A DNA stretch of 8,198 bases from an uncultured Prevotellaceae bacterium (GCA_947306845.1 CAMZHP010000135.1:1-8198); one strand, 5' to 3'; counted from the stretch's first letter, positions 1 through 6,561 are shown. Notes: a model not told the origin generated them from the letters alone. Translations and numbers: made by a program.

Positions 1-508
1 GCTTGCGGTGAGCGGTGCCAAAGGCATCGTTTACATAGCAGTCGGCATAGCTGGCCAATGTCTTGGCAAATTCTTTCTGGCTGGCTTTCATGGCTTTCTT
101 GGCGTCATCGTAAGCGGGGTCATCCTTCTCAATGCCCACGGGTTTGCCTTCCTCCTCCGGATAGAAACGGAGGTTCTCCAGCAACAGCACCTCACCTGGC
201 TTCAAGGCATCAGCAGCCTCTTTGGCATTAGCGCAGTCAGGAGCGAACTTCACCTCTGTGCCCAGAGCAGCAGCCACGGCGTCAACAATCTGGCCGAGGG
301 AGAATTTGGCATTAACCTTGCCTTTGGGCTTGCCCATGTGTGACATGATGATGAGCGCACCACCATCAGCGAGAATTTTCTTCAGAGTGGGAAGAGCACC
401 GCGGATGCGGGTGTCGTCAGTGATTTTTCCGTTCTCATCCAGGGGAACATTGAAGTCCACGCGTACAATTGCCTTCTTGCCGGCAAAGTTGAATTGGTCA
501 ATTTTCAT
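1..508 (-). CDS. pgk: Phosphoglycerate kinase, N-terminal 169 residues (gene runs off the left edge)
   Basis: This cytoplasmic glycolytic enzyme interconverts 1,3-bisphosphoglycerate + ADP and 3-phosphoglycerate + ATP. I translated the minus strand from the ATG at 508-506, and the frame stays open to the window edge. PGK landmarks appear in order: [10 protein letters not shown] at residues 15-24, DDTRI at 31-35, [10 protein letters not shown] at 55-64, [14 protein letters not shown] at 108-121 and [11 protein letters not shown] at 158-168. By family analogy, D18, N20, R34, H57, R114 and R168 fall at 3-phosphoglycerate-binding positions. The position that is Arg in yeast (SHLGRP) is Lys60 here. 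The segment at about 122-148 (from PVGIEKDD) is longer than in E. coli PGK and, from memory, typical of Bacteroidetes PGKs of about 415 residues. Only the N-terminal lobe is present; the nucleotide-binding lobe lies outside. The gene has its own promoter-like sequence and no obvious Shine-Dalgarno. Confidence 0.97.
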   Translation of the reverse strand, partial: MKIDQFNFAGKKAIVRVDFNVPLDENGKITDDTRIRGALPTLKKILADGGALIIMSHMGKPKGKVNAKFSLGQIVDAVAAALGTEVKFAPDCANAKEAADALKPGEVLLLENLRFYPEEEGKPVGIEKDDPAYDDAKKAMKASQKEFAKTLASYADCYVNDAFGTAHRK

Positions 509-551
509 AATCTTGAATATAGTTAGAATTAAAACGATGCTGATTTCCCTG

Positions 552-580
552 CAAAATTAATCATTTCCCCCTAAAAAAAA
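552..580 (-). promoter_or_regulatory. Probable pgk promoter (Bacteroidetes-type -7 box)
   Basis: Read on the minus strand, 559-552 is TAATTTTG, an exact match to TAnnTTTG. At the -33 distance there is only a T-rich run (580-573) rather than a clear TTTG, so the upstream element is weak. The expected start of transcription, near 545-547, gives a leader of about 40 nt before the ATG at 508. The position between the C92 gene and pgk suggests pgk is transcribed separately from the upstream operon. Confidence 0.55.
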
Positions 581-609
581 GATGATGTGGGATTTTTTTT
601 GTTTTTTTT
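573..609. repeat. A8/T8/T8 homopolymer cluster with dyad symmetry
   Basis: On the plus strand there is A8 (573-580), a 12-nt spacer, T8 (593-600), one G, then T8 (602-609). The first two tracts form an A/T inverted repeat. The cluster lies in the 128-bp gap between the C92 gene stop and the pgk start. It could be an UP-like or bent-DNA element for the pgk promoter, or a weak terminator of the upstream operon. No GC-rich stem followed by a U-run is seen in the minus-strand direction, so a classical terminator is not supported. Confidence 0.4.
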
Positions 610-636
610 CATTCAAAGAATTGCATAATGCTATGT

Positions 637-1266
637 TTACTTAGCAAAAGGAGTCATTTTATACTTGATTCTCACACACTTGCGTCTTGACAGTTCTCCA
701 GGATTGGTTCCTGACACCCCTTCAGGTACATCCAAAGCACGGCGTGAATAGAAATCGCTCCAAAATGGTGTTATCACACCGTCATCATCATGGAATGACA
801 TGGGAATAGGGGGGAAAAAGAGCTTTCCGTCATGGCCGGCATACGACAACTGAACCAGTTCGCTGCAATAGATGGCTTCATTTCCTGGGAGATAGACATA
901 GTCATAGGGGCGGCCCAAGAATTCATGAGCTCTTTGGAGAGAAGCTGGTTTGTCCAAGTCTCCCTTGACACGCCCCACCAATATCATGGACGATTCATGG
1001 AGAAATTCATTGAGTGGTCTTTGCACAACTCCTTTGTAGTTCGCCTCAATGACCATAGGCTGGCTGTCTTTCCAGAAAAAAATGGCCACATGGTCGATAG
1101 GCAACGAATGCCTGCCTTTTGTCACCTCTGTAATGGCATTCGCAATCGGAGCCACCACAAAAAGTAAGTCGCAGTCACGCAACTTGTTGACGTCACGAAG
1201 CAATCTCTGGGCATGGGCACCGATGCCACATAAGAGGAAGAGCAAAGCCAGGATCAACCGGTTCAT
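637..1266 (-). CDS. Exported YiiX/YaeF-like permuted papain-fold hydrolase (C92-type)
   Basis: This 209-residue protein starts with a signal peptide (residues 1-20, ending AHA before Q20 or just after it) and so should act outside the cytoplasm. The body has the layout of the permuted papain-like YiiX/YaeF amidase family: DCDLLFV near 31-37, a His in DHVAIFF (His59), VIEA with Glu74, the GRPYDYVYLP segment (118-127), and YCSELV with Cys134 and Glu136. By family analogy His59 and Cys134 are the catalytic pair, the permuted order (His before Cys) being the family hallmark. Known relatives act on amide or thioester-type bonds, but substrates are mostly unknown; peptidoglycan peptide or lipid-linked substrates are guesses. 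The ATG overlaps the stop of the upstream beta-helix gene (ATGA, 1266-1263), which supports both the start and translational coupling. The family assignment is fairly secure; the substrate is not known. Confidence 0.85.
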   Translation of the reverse strand: MNRLILALLFLLCGIGAHAQRLLRDVNKLRDCDLLFVVAPIANAITEVTKGRHSLPIDHVAIFFWKDSQPMVIEANYKGVVQRPLNEFLHESSMILVGRVKGDLDKPASLQRAHEFLGRPYDYVYLPGNEAIYCSELVQLSYAGHDGKLFFPPIPMSFHDDDGVITPFWSDFYSRRALDVPEGVSGTNPGELSRRKCVRIKYKMTPFAK

Positions 1267-2624
1267 CTAATTACTTTTTTGCCATTGATGATATAGATAC
1301 CGTGGGGTAGGAACGTGCCCGTCACCTTGGAGCCATCTACCCGAAAAATAGCATTGTTCCTTTTATCTGCTATGGCCTGTTTAATCCCAGCAGCATCACC
1401 CGCTGGCATGAAAATAACCTCACCCAGCGAGGGATTGTCATTCTTGTGGAAAACAACTTTCTCAATGCTTTCCCTATCTTGATTTTCCACATTCCAGATA
1501 TTGCCTTGTGCATAAACCGTGTTGGTGGAATTATTATAGATATCGTACAGCAGGCCATTATTCCCGTTGTTCACAAAAACATTGCGCCCGGGATTGTAGT
1601 CGGCAGCTTCTGATGACACCTCCGTCTTTCCTATATTGACTTCACCACATCCAATGACTGTGATGCCCCAAAGATTACCCTCAATATGGTTGCCAGAGAT
1701 ATAGGCTGTCTGTTTCAAATAAGGATCATAGAGGCTGATTCCACTGCCACCATTATTGGCATTTACCTCATGGTTGTTGGCTATCAGTTGGTTGTTGGCA
1801 ATGGTAATATCCGTGATGCCCAACGTAGTGATGCCGTATCTGTTATCCTTGATGGTGCAACCTTCGATGATAGCCTTTGTCCCCTCATATCCCATGAAGT
1901 TGGAGATGGCAATACCTCCGACCATAGTTAGGTTGGGGTCACCCTCTACCATACAGTTGCGAATCTCTATCTTGGAGGCCACTGTCAAGTTGAGTTGCGG
2001 CACATTGCCATTGGCTTGAGAATTCCTGCTGAACGTACATCCCTCAATGACGGCAGGGCAGCGGTAATTGGCTGCACCTCCGATGGCTGCTTTCTGACAA
2101 TCCTCGAAAGTACAGTCTATGATATGGAACGAAGCTCCATCGCTTCCCAAATACAACGCACCCGAAGAGGAACCATTATGACGCAGGAAATGGCAGGAAC
2201 GGATATCCGTGTCTACAGCACAACGGAGTCCCACATATTCAAAAAAAAGGTTGGCCACCTGAATGGCATTCCCGTTACTGCCTTGCAGGGTGATTCCCCG
2301 GCAATTCTTCGCATTTTCCAACTTTGTCAGTTTTGTGGTGGACGAAGCACAAAGGTCGCTGGTTCCCTCGATAACCAGTTCTGATTCCTCATCAAAAGCT
2401 ACCGTAGCACCATTGTCAATAGTGAATTGGTCTCCTTTGGCGATAGTGCAAGTCCCCGTGAGGACGTACAGGCTACCCTCCTTTTTTACTCCACTGCCAT
2501 TGACAGTTGACAATTTTTCAAAAGAATAAACCGTGCCGTCTCCATTTGTCGTAAAGATGGCTGCATGGGTGAGCAATGTGCTTGCAACCCAGAAAATTGC
2601 GATATGCAACAGATGTCTTTTCAT
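1263..2624 (-). CDS. Exported right-handed parallel beta-helix protein with a GIYI-type C-terminal tail
   Basis: This 453-residue protein has a signal peptide (about residues 1-21, ending LLTHA). A Bacteroidetes-like N-terminal section follows (TTNGDGTVYSFEKL, then a TIAKGDQFTIDNGA strand at 60-73). Residues about 105-375 hold successive beta-helix rungs of the form I-I-x-x-C/N-x-F/I: FHIIDCTFEDC (166-176), AVIEGCTFSRN (191-201), KIEIRNCMVEG (218-228), AIIEGCTIKDN (251-261), DITIANNQLIANN (272-284) and AYISGNHIEGN (307-317). NIWNVENQ (376-382) caps the helix. The end, LPHGIYIINGKKVIR (439-453), resembles the tails of many Prevotella and Bacteroides surface proteins and is weakly like a type IX sorting signal. 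Beta-helix folds occur in polysaccharide lyases, but I see no recognisable catalytic set, so binding or adhesion is equally possible. It is the first gene of an operon with the C92-type hydrolase and has its own promoter. Confidence 0.85.
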   Translation of the reverse strand: MKRHLLHIAIFWVASTLLTHAAIFTTNGDGTVYSFEKLSTVNGSGVKKEGSLYVLTGTCTIAKGDQFTIDNGATVAFDEESELVIEGTSDLCASSTTKLTKLENAKNCRGITLQGSNGNAIQVANLFFEYVGLRCAVDTDIRSCHFLRHNGSSSGALYLGSDGASFHIIDCTFEDCQKAAIGGAANYRCPAVIEGCTFSRNSQANGNVPQLNLTVASKIEIRNCMVEGDPNLTMVGGIAISNFMGYEGTKAIIEGCTIKDNRYGITTLGITDITIANNQLIANNHEVNANNGGSGISLYDPYLKQTAYISGNHIEGNLWGITVIGCGEVNIGKTEVSSEAADYNPGRNVFVNNGNNGLLYDIYNNSTNTVYAQGNIWNVENQDRESIEKVVFHKNDNPSLGEVIFMPAGDAAGIKQAIADKRNNAIFRVDGSKVTGTFLPHGIYIINGKKVIR

Positions 2625-2659
2625 TATTGTTTGTTGATGTGTTGTATTTAAAAACTCGA

Positions 2660-2691
2660 CAAAAGTATAAAAATAGTATCACTTGGCGAAA
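2660..2691 (-). promoter_or_regulatory. Promoter of the beta-helix/C92 operon
   Basis: On the minus strand, 2667-2660 reads TACTTTTG, an exact TAnnTTTG -7 box. Twenty nucleotides upstream, 2691-2688 reads TTTC, three of four matches to the TTTG -33 element. Transcription would start near 2653-2655, giving a leader of about 30 nt before the ATG at 2624. Confidence 0.65.
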
Positions 2692-2743
2692 TAAAAAAGC
2701 AGATTGTGTTGATAAAAAAACATTTCAAATAATCCGAAGTCTT

Positions 2744-2776
2744 GCCAAATCTGAAAAAGTCGCGTTTTTATTTGGC
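2744..2776. promoter_or_regulatory. Dyad overlapping the GH31 -33 box; candidate operator
   Basis: GCCAAAT (2744-2750) and ATTTGGC (2770-2776) form a perfect 7-bp inverted repeat. A second inverted repeat, AAAAA (2754-2758) and TTTTT (2765-2769), is nested inside it around GTCGCG. The right arm contains the TTTG of the -33 element for the GH31 gene, so a bound regulator would be expected to block or contact polymerase there. It lies upstream of the predicted transcription start and so would act as DNA rather than as an RNA structure. No regulator is identified in this window; the operator role is inferred. Confidence 0.45.
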
Positions 2777-2802
2777 TTTTCTCATGCTTCTTCGTACTTT
2801 TG
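2771..2802 (+). promoter_or_regulatory. Promoter of the GH31 gene
   Basis: TTTG (2771-2774), a 20-nt spacer and TACTTTTG (2795-2802) fit the Bacteroidetes -33/-7 consensus closely. Transcription should begin near 2807-2809, giving a leader of about 27 nt, AT-rich and without a Shine-Dalgarno, before the ATG at 2835. Confidence 0.8.
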
Positions 2803-2834
2803 CGACAAGAAACTAATCACTATCTTATAATATC

Positions 2835-5180
2835 ATGGCAAAAAAAGCATTTCTCTTTCTGGCAATCATCTTTCTGGCCCAAACTGCAACAGCTCAGATT
2901 CAGACCAATGCCGGAGTGCAGTACCTACAGAACATGGCAAAGGACATGTCAACCGATTTCAGCGATCTATCCAACACCTATTTTTTAGCTGACAGTCTGG
3001 CAGCATGGGATGTCAGAACCGCTCAAGGTTTAGTGAATTGGAAACGCTACCGGCTGTCACCACGCCAGGCCTTCAACCTCAATGGCTACTGGCCGGTAAG
3101 GATGCAGATGCTCGACTTCCCCGACACACAGTATGATAACGACCCCAACCTCAGTCTGCGATTTGATTTCATTGATGAGCGCACCGTGAGGATACGAATG
3201 CTTACAACCCCCATCATCCCTAAGGACACCGATGCCGATGACCCGATGTTTTCGGAGGAATTCAAGGCAAAGGTTGGGGGTGCCGATCTGGCTGCGGCCT
3301 CCCATGGATGGAAAGCCACTGAGCGCAACGGAAAAGTAATCTATATCAGCAACCATGGTACGATCGAGATACAACGACATCCCTGGCGCCTCATTCTGCG
3401 CGATAAAACCGGGAAAATTCTCACCCAGACACGTTCGATTATTGATAATGATTCCACGCAGGTCAAACTCCTGCCATTCAGTTTCATCAAACGAGGGGCG
3501 GACAACTCACGGAGTGTGAATCCTGTTTTCCTATTATCTCCCGGAGAGCGTCTTTATGGCTGCGGAGAGTCATTTACCTCTCTTAATAAAGTGGGGCAGA
3601 AAGTGCATCTGTATGTGACCGATCCCCAAGGTCCCGAGACTGACGGCATGTACAAACCCGTTCCGTTCTATTTCAGCAACCGAGGCTATGGCATCTTCAT
3701 GCACACCAGTGCTCCTGTCACCTGTGACTTTGGTGCCAGTTATATAGGCGCACAGCGGCTGTTCATGGGTGATGAGGAAATGGATTTCTTCATCTTTTTC
3801 GGACAACCCAAGGAAATTCTCGATGCTTACACCAATGTGACCGGCAAGAGTCCGATGCTGCCGTTATGGACATTTGGAACATGGATGAGCCGCATCACCT
3901 ATTTCTCCCAACAAGAGGGCCTTGAGATAGCCCGACAACTCAGAGCCAACCGCATCCCCTCTGATGTGATTCACTTTGACACCGGTTGGTTTGGTGTTGA
4001 CTGGCAATGCGACTATGAGTTTGCCAAGGACCGTTTCCCCGACCCTGTGGGCATGTTGAAAACCATGCGCAAGGACGGATTCCATACCTGTCTGTGGCAA
4101 CTGCCATATTTCACTCCTAAAAACCGCTATTTCAAGGAGATCGTGGACAACAACATGCATGTGCGCAATGGGATGGGAGGTCTTCCATATGAGGATGCCG
4201 TATTGGACTTGTCTAATCCCGTAACAATCAAATGGTATCAGGACAAGATAGGACATTTGATTGATCAAGGTGTGGGTGCTATCAAATGCGATTTCGGAGA
4301 GGCTGCTCCCTTCAACGGATTGTATGCCAGCGGTCAAACAGGTTTCTATGAGCACAACCTATATCCGCTGCGCTACAACATGGCATTGTGGAACGCGGTA
4401 AAGGAACATTCAGGCGAAGGAGTCATCTGGGCACGCAGCGCATGGGCAGGTTCGCAGCGTTTCCCGCTTCACTGGGGAGGAGATGCCGCCACCAACGATA
4501 TAGGTATGTTGGGTGACCTGCGAGGCGGACTGAGTTTCGGACTCAGCGGCTTCTCTTTCTGGAGCCATGACATGGGCGGCTTTGTCACCGCATCGCCAGA
4601 AGATATTTATAGGAGGTGGCTCCCATTTGGCTTCCTTTCCTCACATACCAGAGCACATGGTGCACCTCCCACGGAACCGTGGCTCATCAGCAAGTCATTC
4701 ACCGACGCTTTCCGTGCCAGTGCTGAGATGAAATACAAGCTCATGCCTTATGTATATGCGCAGGCAAAGGACTGTTCCAACCGAGGACTTCCCATGGTCA
4801 GGGCGTTGCTGGTGGAATTTCCCGAAGACCCAGGAGCATGGCTGGTGGAAGACGAATATATGTTTGGCGAACAGATACTGGTGGCCCCTTTGCTTGAAAC
4901 AGGCAACAGCCGCACCTGCTATCTCCCACGCGGCAAATGGATTGACTATCAGACTGGCAAGGTATATGAGGGAGGCTATCAGACCATTGAGGCAGGTAAG
5001 ATACCTTGTGTCATCCTGGTGCGCGATGGTTCGCTCATCCCCCATGTCCCAGTGGCCCAATCGACAGACAAGATTGACTGGTCGAAAGTGGAGTTGAAGG
5101 CCTACAAAGCGGATGCAAAAACATGTCACGGCCTGCTCTTCACCCCAGAAGACAAAGATGTGAAAACTGTCTCACAATAA
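2835..5180 (+). CDS. Exported glycoside hydrolase family 31 enzyme (alpha-glucosidase/alpha-xylosidase type)
   Basis: GH31 enzymes are retaining exo-acting alpha-glycosidases. This 781-residue protein is full length for the YicI-like group. It has a signal peptide (1-20, ending TATA before QIQ), an N-terminal beta-sandwich region to about 340 (RLYGCGE at 239-245, FSNRGYGIFMHTSAP at 280-294), the (beta/alpha)8 barrel from about 345 to 650, and a C-terminal beta domain (FGEQILVAPLLE at 677-688, YLPRGKWIDY at 696-705). The catalytic nucleophile is Asp486 in IKCDFGEAAP, and the acid/base is Asp550 in HWGGD. HFDTGW (380-385) and WSHDMGGF (576-583) line the active site. KCDFGE, HWGGD and the following RGGLSFGLSGFSFWSHD resemble E. 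coli YicI alpha-xylosidase more than maltase-type members (WxDMNE). The YicI substrate-loop residues (HFDCFW) differ here (HFDTGW), so alpha-glucosidase, alpha-xylosidase or another specificity remains open. No SusC/SusD pair is visible, so this is not evidently part of a full polysaccharide utilisation locus. Confidence 0.95.
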   Translation: MAKKAFLFLAIIFLAQTATAQIQTNAGVQYLQNMAKDMSTDFSDLSNTYFLADSLAAWDVRTAQGLVNWKRYRLSPRQAFNLNGYWPVRMQMLDFPDTQYDNDPNLSLRFDFIDERTVRIRMLTTPIIPKDTDADDPMFSEEFKAKVGGADLAAASHGWKATERNGKVIYISNHGTIEIQRHPWRLILRDKTGKILTQTRSIIDNDSTQVKLLPFSFIKRGADNSRSVNPVFLLSPGERLYGCGESFTSLNKVGQKVHLYVTDPQGPETDGMYKPVPFYFSNRGYGIFMHTSAPVTCDFGASYIGAQRLFMGDEEMDFFIFFGQPKEILDAYTNVTGKSPMLPLWTFGTWMSRITYFSQQEGLEIARQLRANRIPSDVIHFDTGWFGVDWQCDYEFAKDRFPDPVGMLKTMRKDGFHTCLWQLPYFTPKNRYFKEIVDNNMHVRNGMGGLPYEDAVLDLSNPVTIKWYQDKIGHLIDQGVGAIKCDFGEAAPFNGLYASGQTGFYEHNLYPLRYNMALWNAVKEHSGEGVIWARSAWAGSQRFPLHWGGDAATNDIGMLGDLRGGLSFGLSGFSFWSHDMGGFVTASPEDIYRRWLPFGFLSSHTRAHGAPPTEPWLISKSFTDAFRASAEMKYKLMPYVYAQAKDCSNRGLPMVRALLVEFPEDPGAWLVEDEYMFGEQILVAPLLETGNSRTCYLPRGKWIDYQTGKVYEGGYQTIEAGKIPCVILVRDGSLIPHVPVAQSTDKIDWSKVELKAYKADAKTCHGLLFTPEDKDVKTVSQ

Positions 5181-5204
5181 GATGAAACAACAACTTGTAT
5201 CATA

Positions 5205-5235
5205 AATGCTCGGGCGGATTTCCCGCCCGAGCATT
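5205..5235 (+). terminator. Perfect 13-bp GC-rich hairpin after the GH31 gene
   Basis: AATGCTCGGGCGG (5205-5217) and CCGCCCGAGCATT (5223-5235) pair perfectly around a 5-nt loop, starting 24 nt after the GH31 stop codon. No U-run follows, so it is not a textbook intrinsic terminator. A factor-assisted terminator or a 3'-end stabiliser of the GH31 mRNA fits best. Confidence 0.7.
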
Positions 5236-5275
5236 AGAATGTGTGAAGTCCACTTCAACAAACGATACATACGTC

Positions 5276-5307
5276 TAAACTCCAAAACTCCTAATCTCCA
5301 AAACTCC
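5276..5307. repeat. Four tandem copies of an 8-bp repeat (consensus WAAWCTCC)
   Basis: The copies are TAAACTCC (5276-5283), AAAACTCC (5284-5291), TAATCTCC (5292-5299) and AAAACTCC (5300-5307). The CTCC core is invariant, and copies 2 and 4 are identical. The array sits between the GH31 hairpin and the MORN promoter and codes for nothing visible. It looks like a small, possibly slippage-prone intergenic repeat. Confidence 0.75.
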
Positions 5308-5359
5308 CGAATTTTCATTCCCCAATTGATAATTTTTGTTCATAAAATGGCATAAGAAT

Positions 5360-5380
5360 TAAAAAAATACAATTTTTTTA
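5360..5380. promoter_or_regulatory. A-tract/T-tract dyad abutting the MORN promoter
   Basis: TAAAAAAA (5360-5367) and TTTTTTTA (5373-5380) form a perfect 8-bp inverted repeat with a 5-nt spacer, ending exactly where the -33 TTTG begins. Such AT-rich sequence could serve as an UP-like element or a site for an AT-binding protein. This role is inferred from position only. Confidence 0.4.
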
Positions 5381-5409
5381 TTTGCCTCCACTTTTTTTTA
5401 TTAATTTTG
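5381..5409 (+). promoter_or_regulatory. Promoter of the MORN-yhcH-glgB operon
   Basis: TTTG (5381-5384), a 17-nt spacer and TAATTTTG (5402-5409) match the Bacteroidetes -33/-7 elements; the spacing is at the short end of what is tolerated. Transcription would begin about 5 nt downstream, leaving a leader of roughly 16 nt. A purine stretch, GAAGAAGAA, lies just before the ATG at 5431. Confidence 0.7.
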
Positions 5410-5430
5410 GGGTGAAAATCCGAAGAAGAA

Positions 5431-6561
5431 ATGAAAATAGGCAATTTTATATTCATATATTTATTGTCTCTCATTACCATATCCGTTGACGCTCAGAATG
5501 TTACTTTCGGTACTCTGGACTTGAAAAAGGAGGGTGCCATCTATAAAGGAGAGATTCAGGGTGGAAGACCTCATGGTAGTGGCGAGATGACTTACCGCAA
5601 CGGAGACAAATATAAGGGAGAATTTGTGAAAGGCAAGAAACAAGGCAACGGTGTCTTTACATTTTCAGATGGAGAAAAATATGTGGGACAGTATTACCAA
5701 AACCAGATGCATGGGAAAGGTACATACTATTTCATGAACAAGAACAGGTATGAGGGATACTGGTACCGTGACATGCAGCAAGGTGACGGAACCATGTTCT
5801 ACTACAACGGAGACAAGTATGAGGGCCGATGGCTGCAGGACAAGCGTGACGGAAAAGGGAAGTACACTTTCTCATCTGGTCAATATTATGACGGGATGTG
5901 GAAGGACGATATGAAAAACGGCTATGGAGTGTTCAATTGGGGCAACGGTGTGTCCTACCGCGGCAACTGGGTCAACAACGAGCGCTCGGGCAAAGGCGTC
6001 AACTACTATGACGGTGGCGACACCTATGATGGCATGTGGCAAAGGGACCTCCCGCACGGCAGAGGCGTTTACACCTTCCACGACACCGGTGATGTCTATG
6101 ATGGAGAGTATGTCAGGGGAGAGCGCACAGGCATGGGCAGGGTGAAATACAAAAGCGGTGACACCTATGTGGGACGCTTCCTTGATGGGGAACGCTCAGG
6201 TGCTGGAACCTACACCTGGAAAAACGGTGATGTCTATACAGGCAACTGGTACAAGGACAAGCAGAGTGGAGTAGGGAAACTCCAAAAGAGAAATGGCGAC
6301 CGTTTTGAAGGTGAGTTTCGTGATGGAAAATTCGAAGGTCAGGTAACCATACACTATCATGACGGTTCGCGTTTCAAAGGCAATTTCCACCGTGGCATCC
6401 GTCACGGTCAGGCCCTTGAGGAGACCGCCGATGGCAAACGCTTTGAAGGCTCTTACAAAAATGGTGTTCGCGACGGGAATTTCGTGGAACGCAACATGAA
6501 AGCCGGAGGACAGATCACCGCACGAGGACATTACGTCAACGGACAACGATACACAGACTGA
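5431..6561 (+). CDS. Exported MORN-repeat protein with 14 repeats
   Basis: This 376-residue protein begins with a signal peptide (1-21, ending SVDA before QN; no lipobox Cys) and is otherwise almost entirely MORN repeats. Each has the form Y-x-G-x-[WFY]-x5-6-G-x-G. Repeat starts are at residues 38, 61, 84, 107, 130, 153, 176, 199, 223, 246, 269, 292, 315 and 338. The spacing is 23 throughout except one step of 24 (199 to 223), caused by an extra residue near HDTGD. The last three repeats use Phe in place of the first Tyr and lose the final GxG, and a degenerate fifteenth ends at RGHYVNGQRYTD. MORN arrays fold as elongated beta-hairpin solenoids. In eukaryotes they act as scaffolds or lipid-associated modules; the role of exported bacterial versions is largely unknown. 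No enzymatic domain is attached. It leads a likely operon with the YhcH-family gene (23-nt gap) and glgB. Confidence 0.93.
   Translation: MKIGNFIFIYLLSLITISVDAQNVTFGTLDLKKEGAIYKGEIQGGRPHGSGEMTYRNGDKYKGEFVKGKKQGNGVFTFSDGEKYVGQYYQNQMHGKGTYYFMNKNRYEGYWYRDMQQGDGTMFYYNGDKYEGRWLQDKRDGKGKYTFSSGQYYDGMWKDDMKNGYGVFNWGNGVSYRGNWVNNERSGKGVNYYDGGDTYDGMWQRDLPHGRGVYTFHDTGDVYDGEYVRGERTGMGRVKYKSGDTYVGRFLDGERSGAGTYTWKNGDVYTGNWYKDKQSGVGKLQKRNGDRFEGEFRDGKFEGQVTIHYHDGSRFKGNFHRGIRHGQALEETADGKRFEGSYKNGVRDGNFVERNMKAGGQITARGHYVNGQRYTD

Noticed and set aside
8..560. Two plus-strand frames of about 110 codons at the left edge
   Set aside because: They lie antisense to pgk, whose conserved motifs are unambiguous.
1995..2384. 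A 129-codon plus-strand frame within the beta-helix gene
   Set aside because: It is antisense to regular beta-helix rungs and has no start context or similarity that I recognise.
1263..2624. Pectate lyase or other polysaccharide lyase assignment for the beta-helix protein
   Set aside because: The fold is suggested by the repeats, but no catalytic Asp/Lys/Arg set of a known lyase family could be recognised.
2744..2780. Rho-independent terminator (stem GCCAAAT/ATTTGGC followed by TTTT)
   Set aside because: No rightward gene ends here; it lies between two divergent starts and overlaps a strong promoter, so an operator role is more plausible.
3864..4355. A 163-codon open frame on the minus strand inside the GH31 gene
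   Set aside because: It is fully antisense to the GH31 catalytic core, whose motifs are intact, and it shows no domain, signal peptide or promoter of its own.
5276..5307. CRISPR array
   Set aside because: The units are only 8 bp, contiguous and without spacers, and no cas gene is nearby.
5331..5339. Alternative promoter box AATTTTTG upstream of the MORN gene
   Set aside because: It mismatches TAnnTTTG at the first base and lies about 90 nt from the ATG, while TAATTTTG at 5402-5409 is an exact match with a -33 TTTG.
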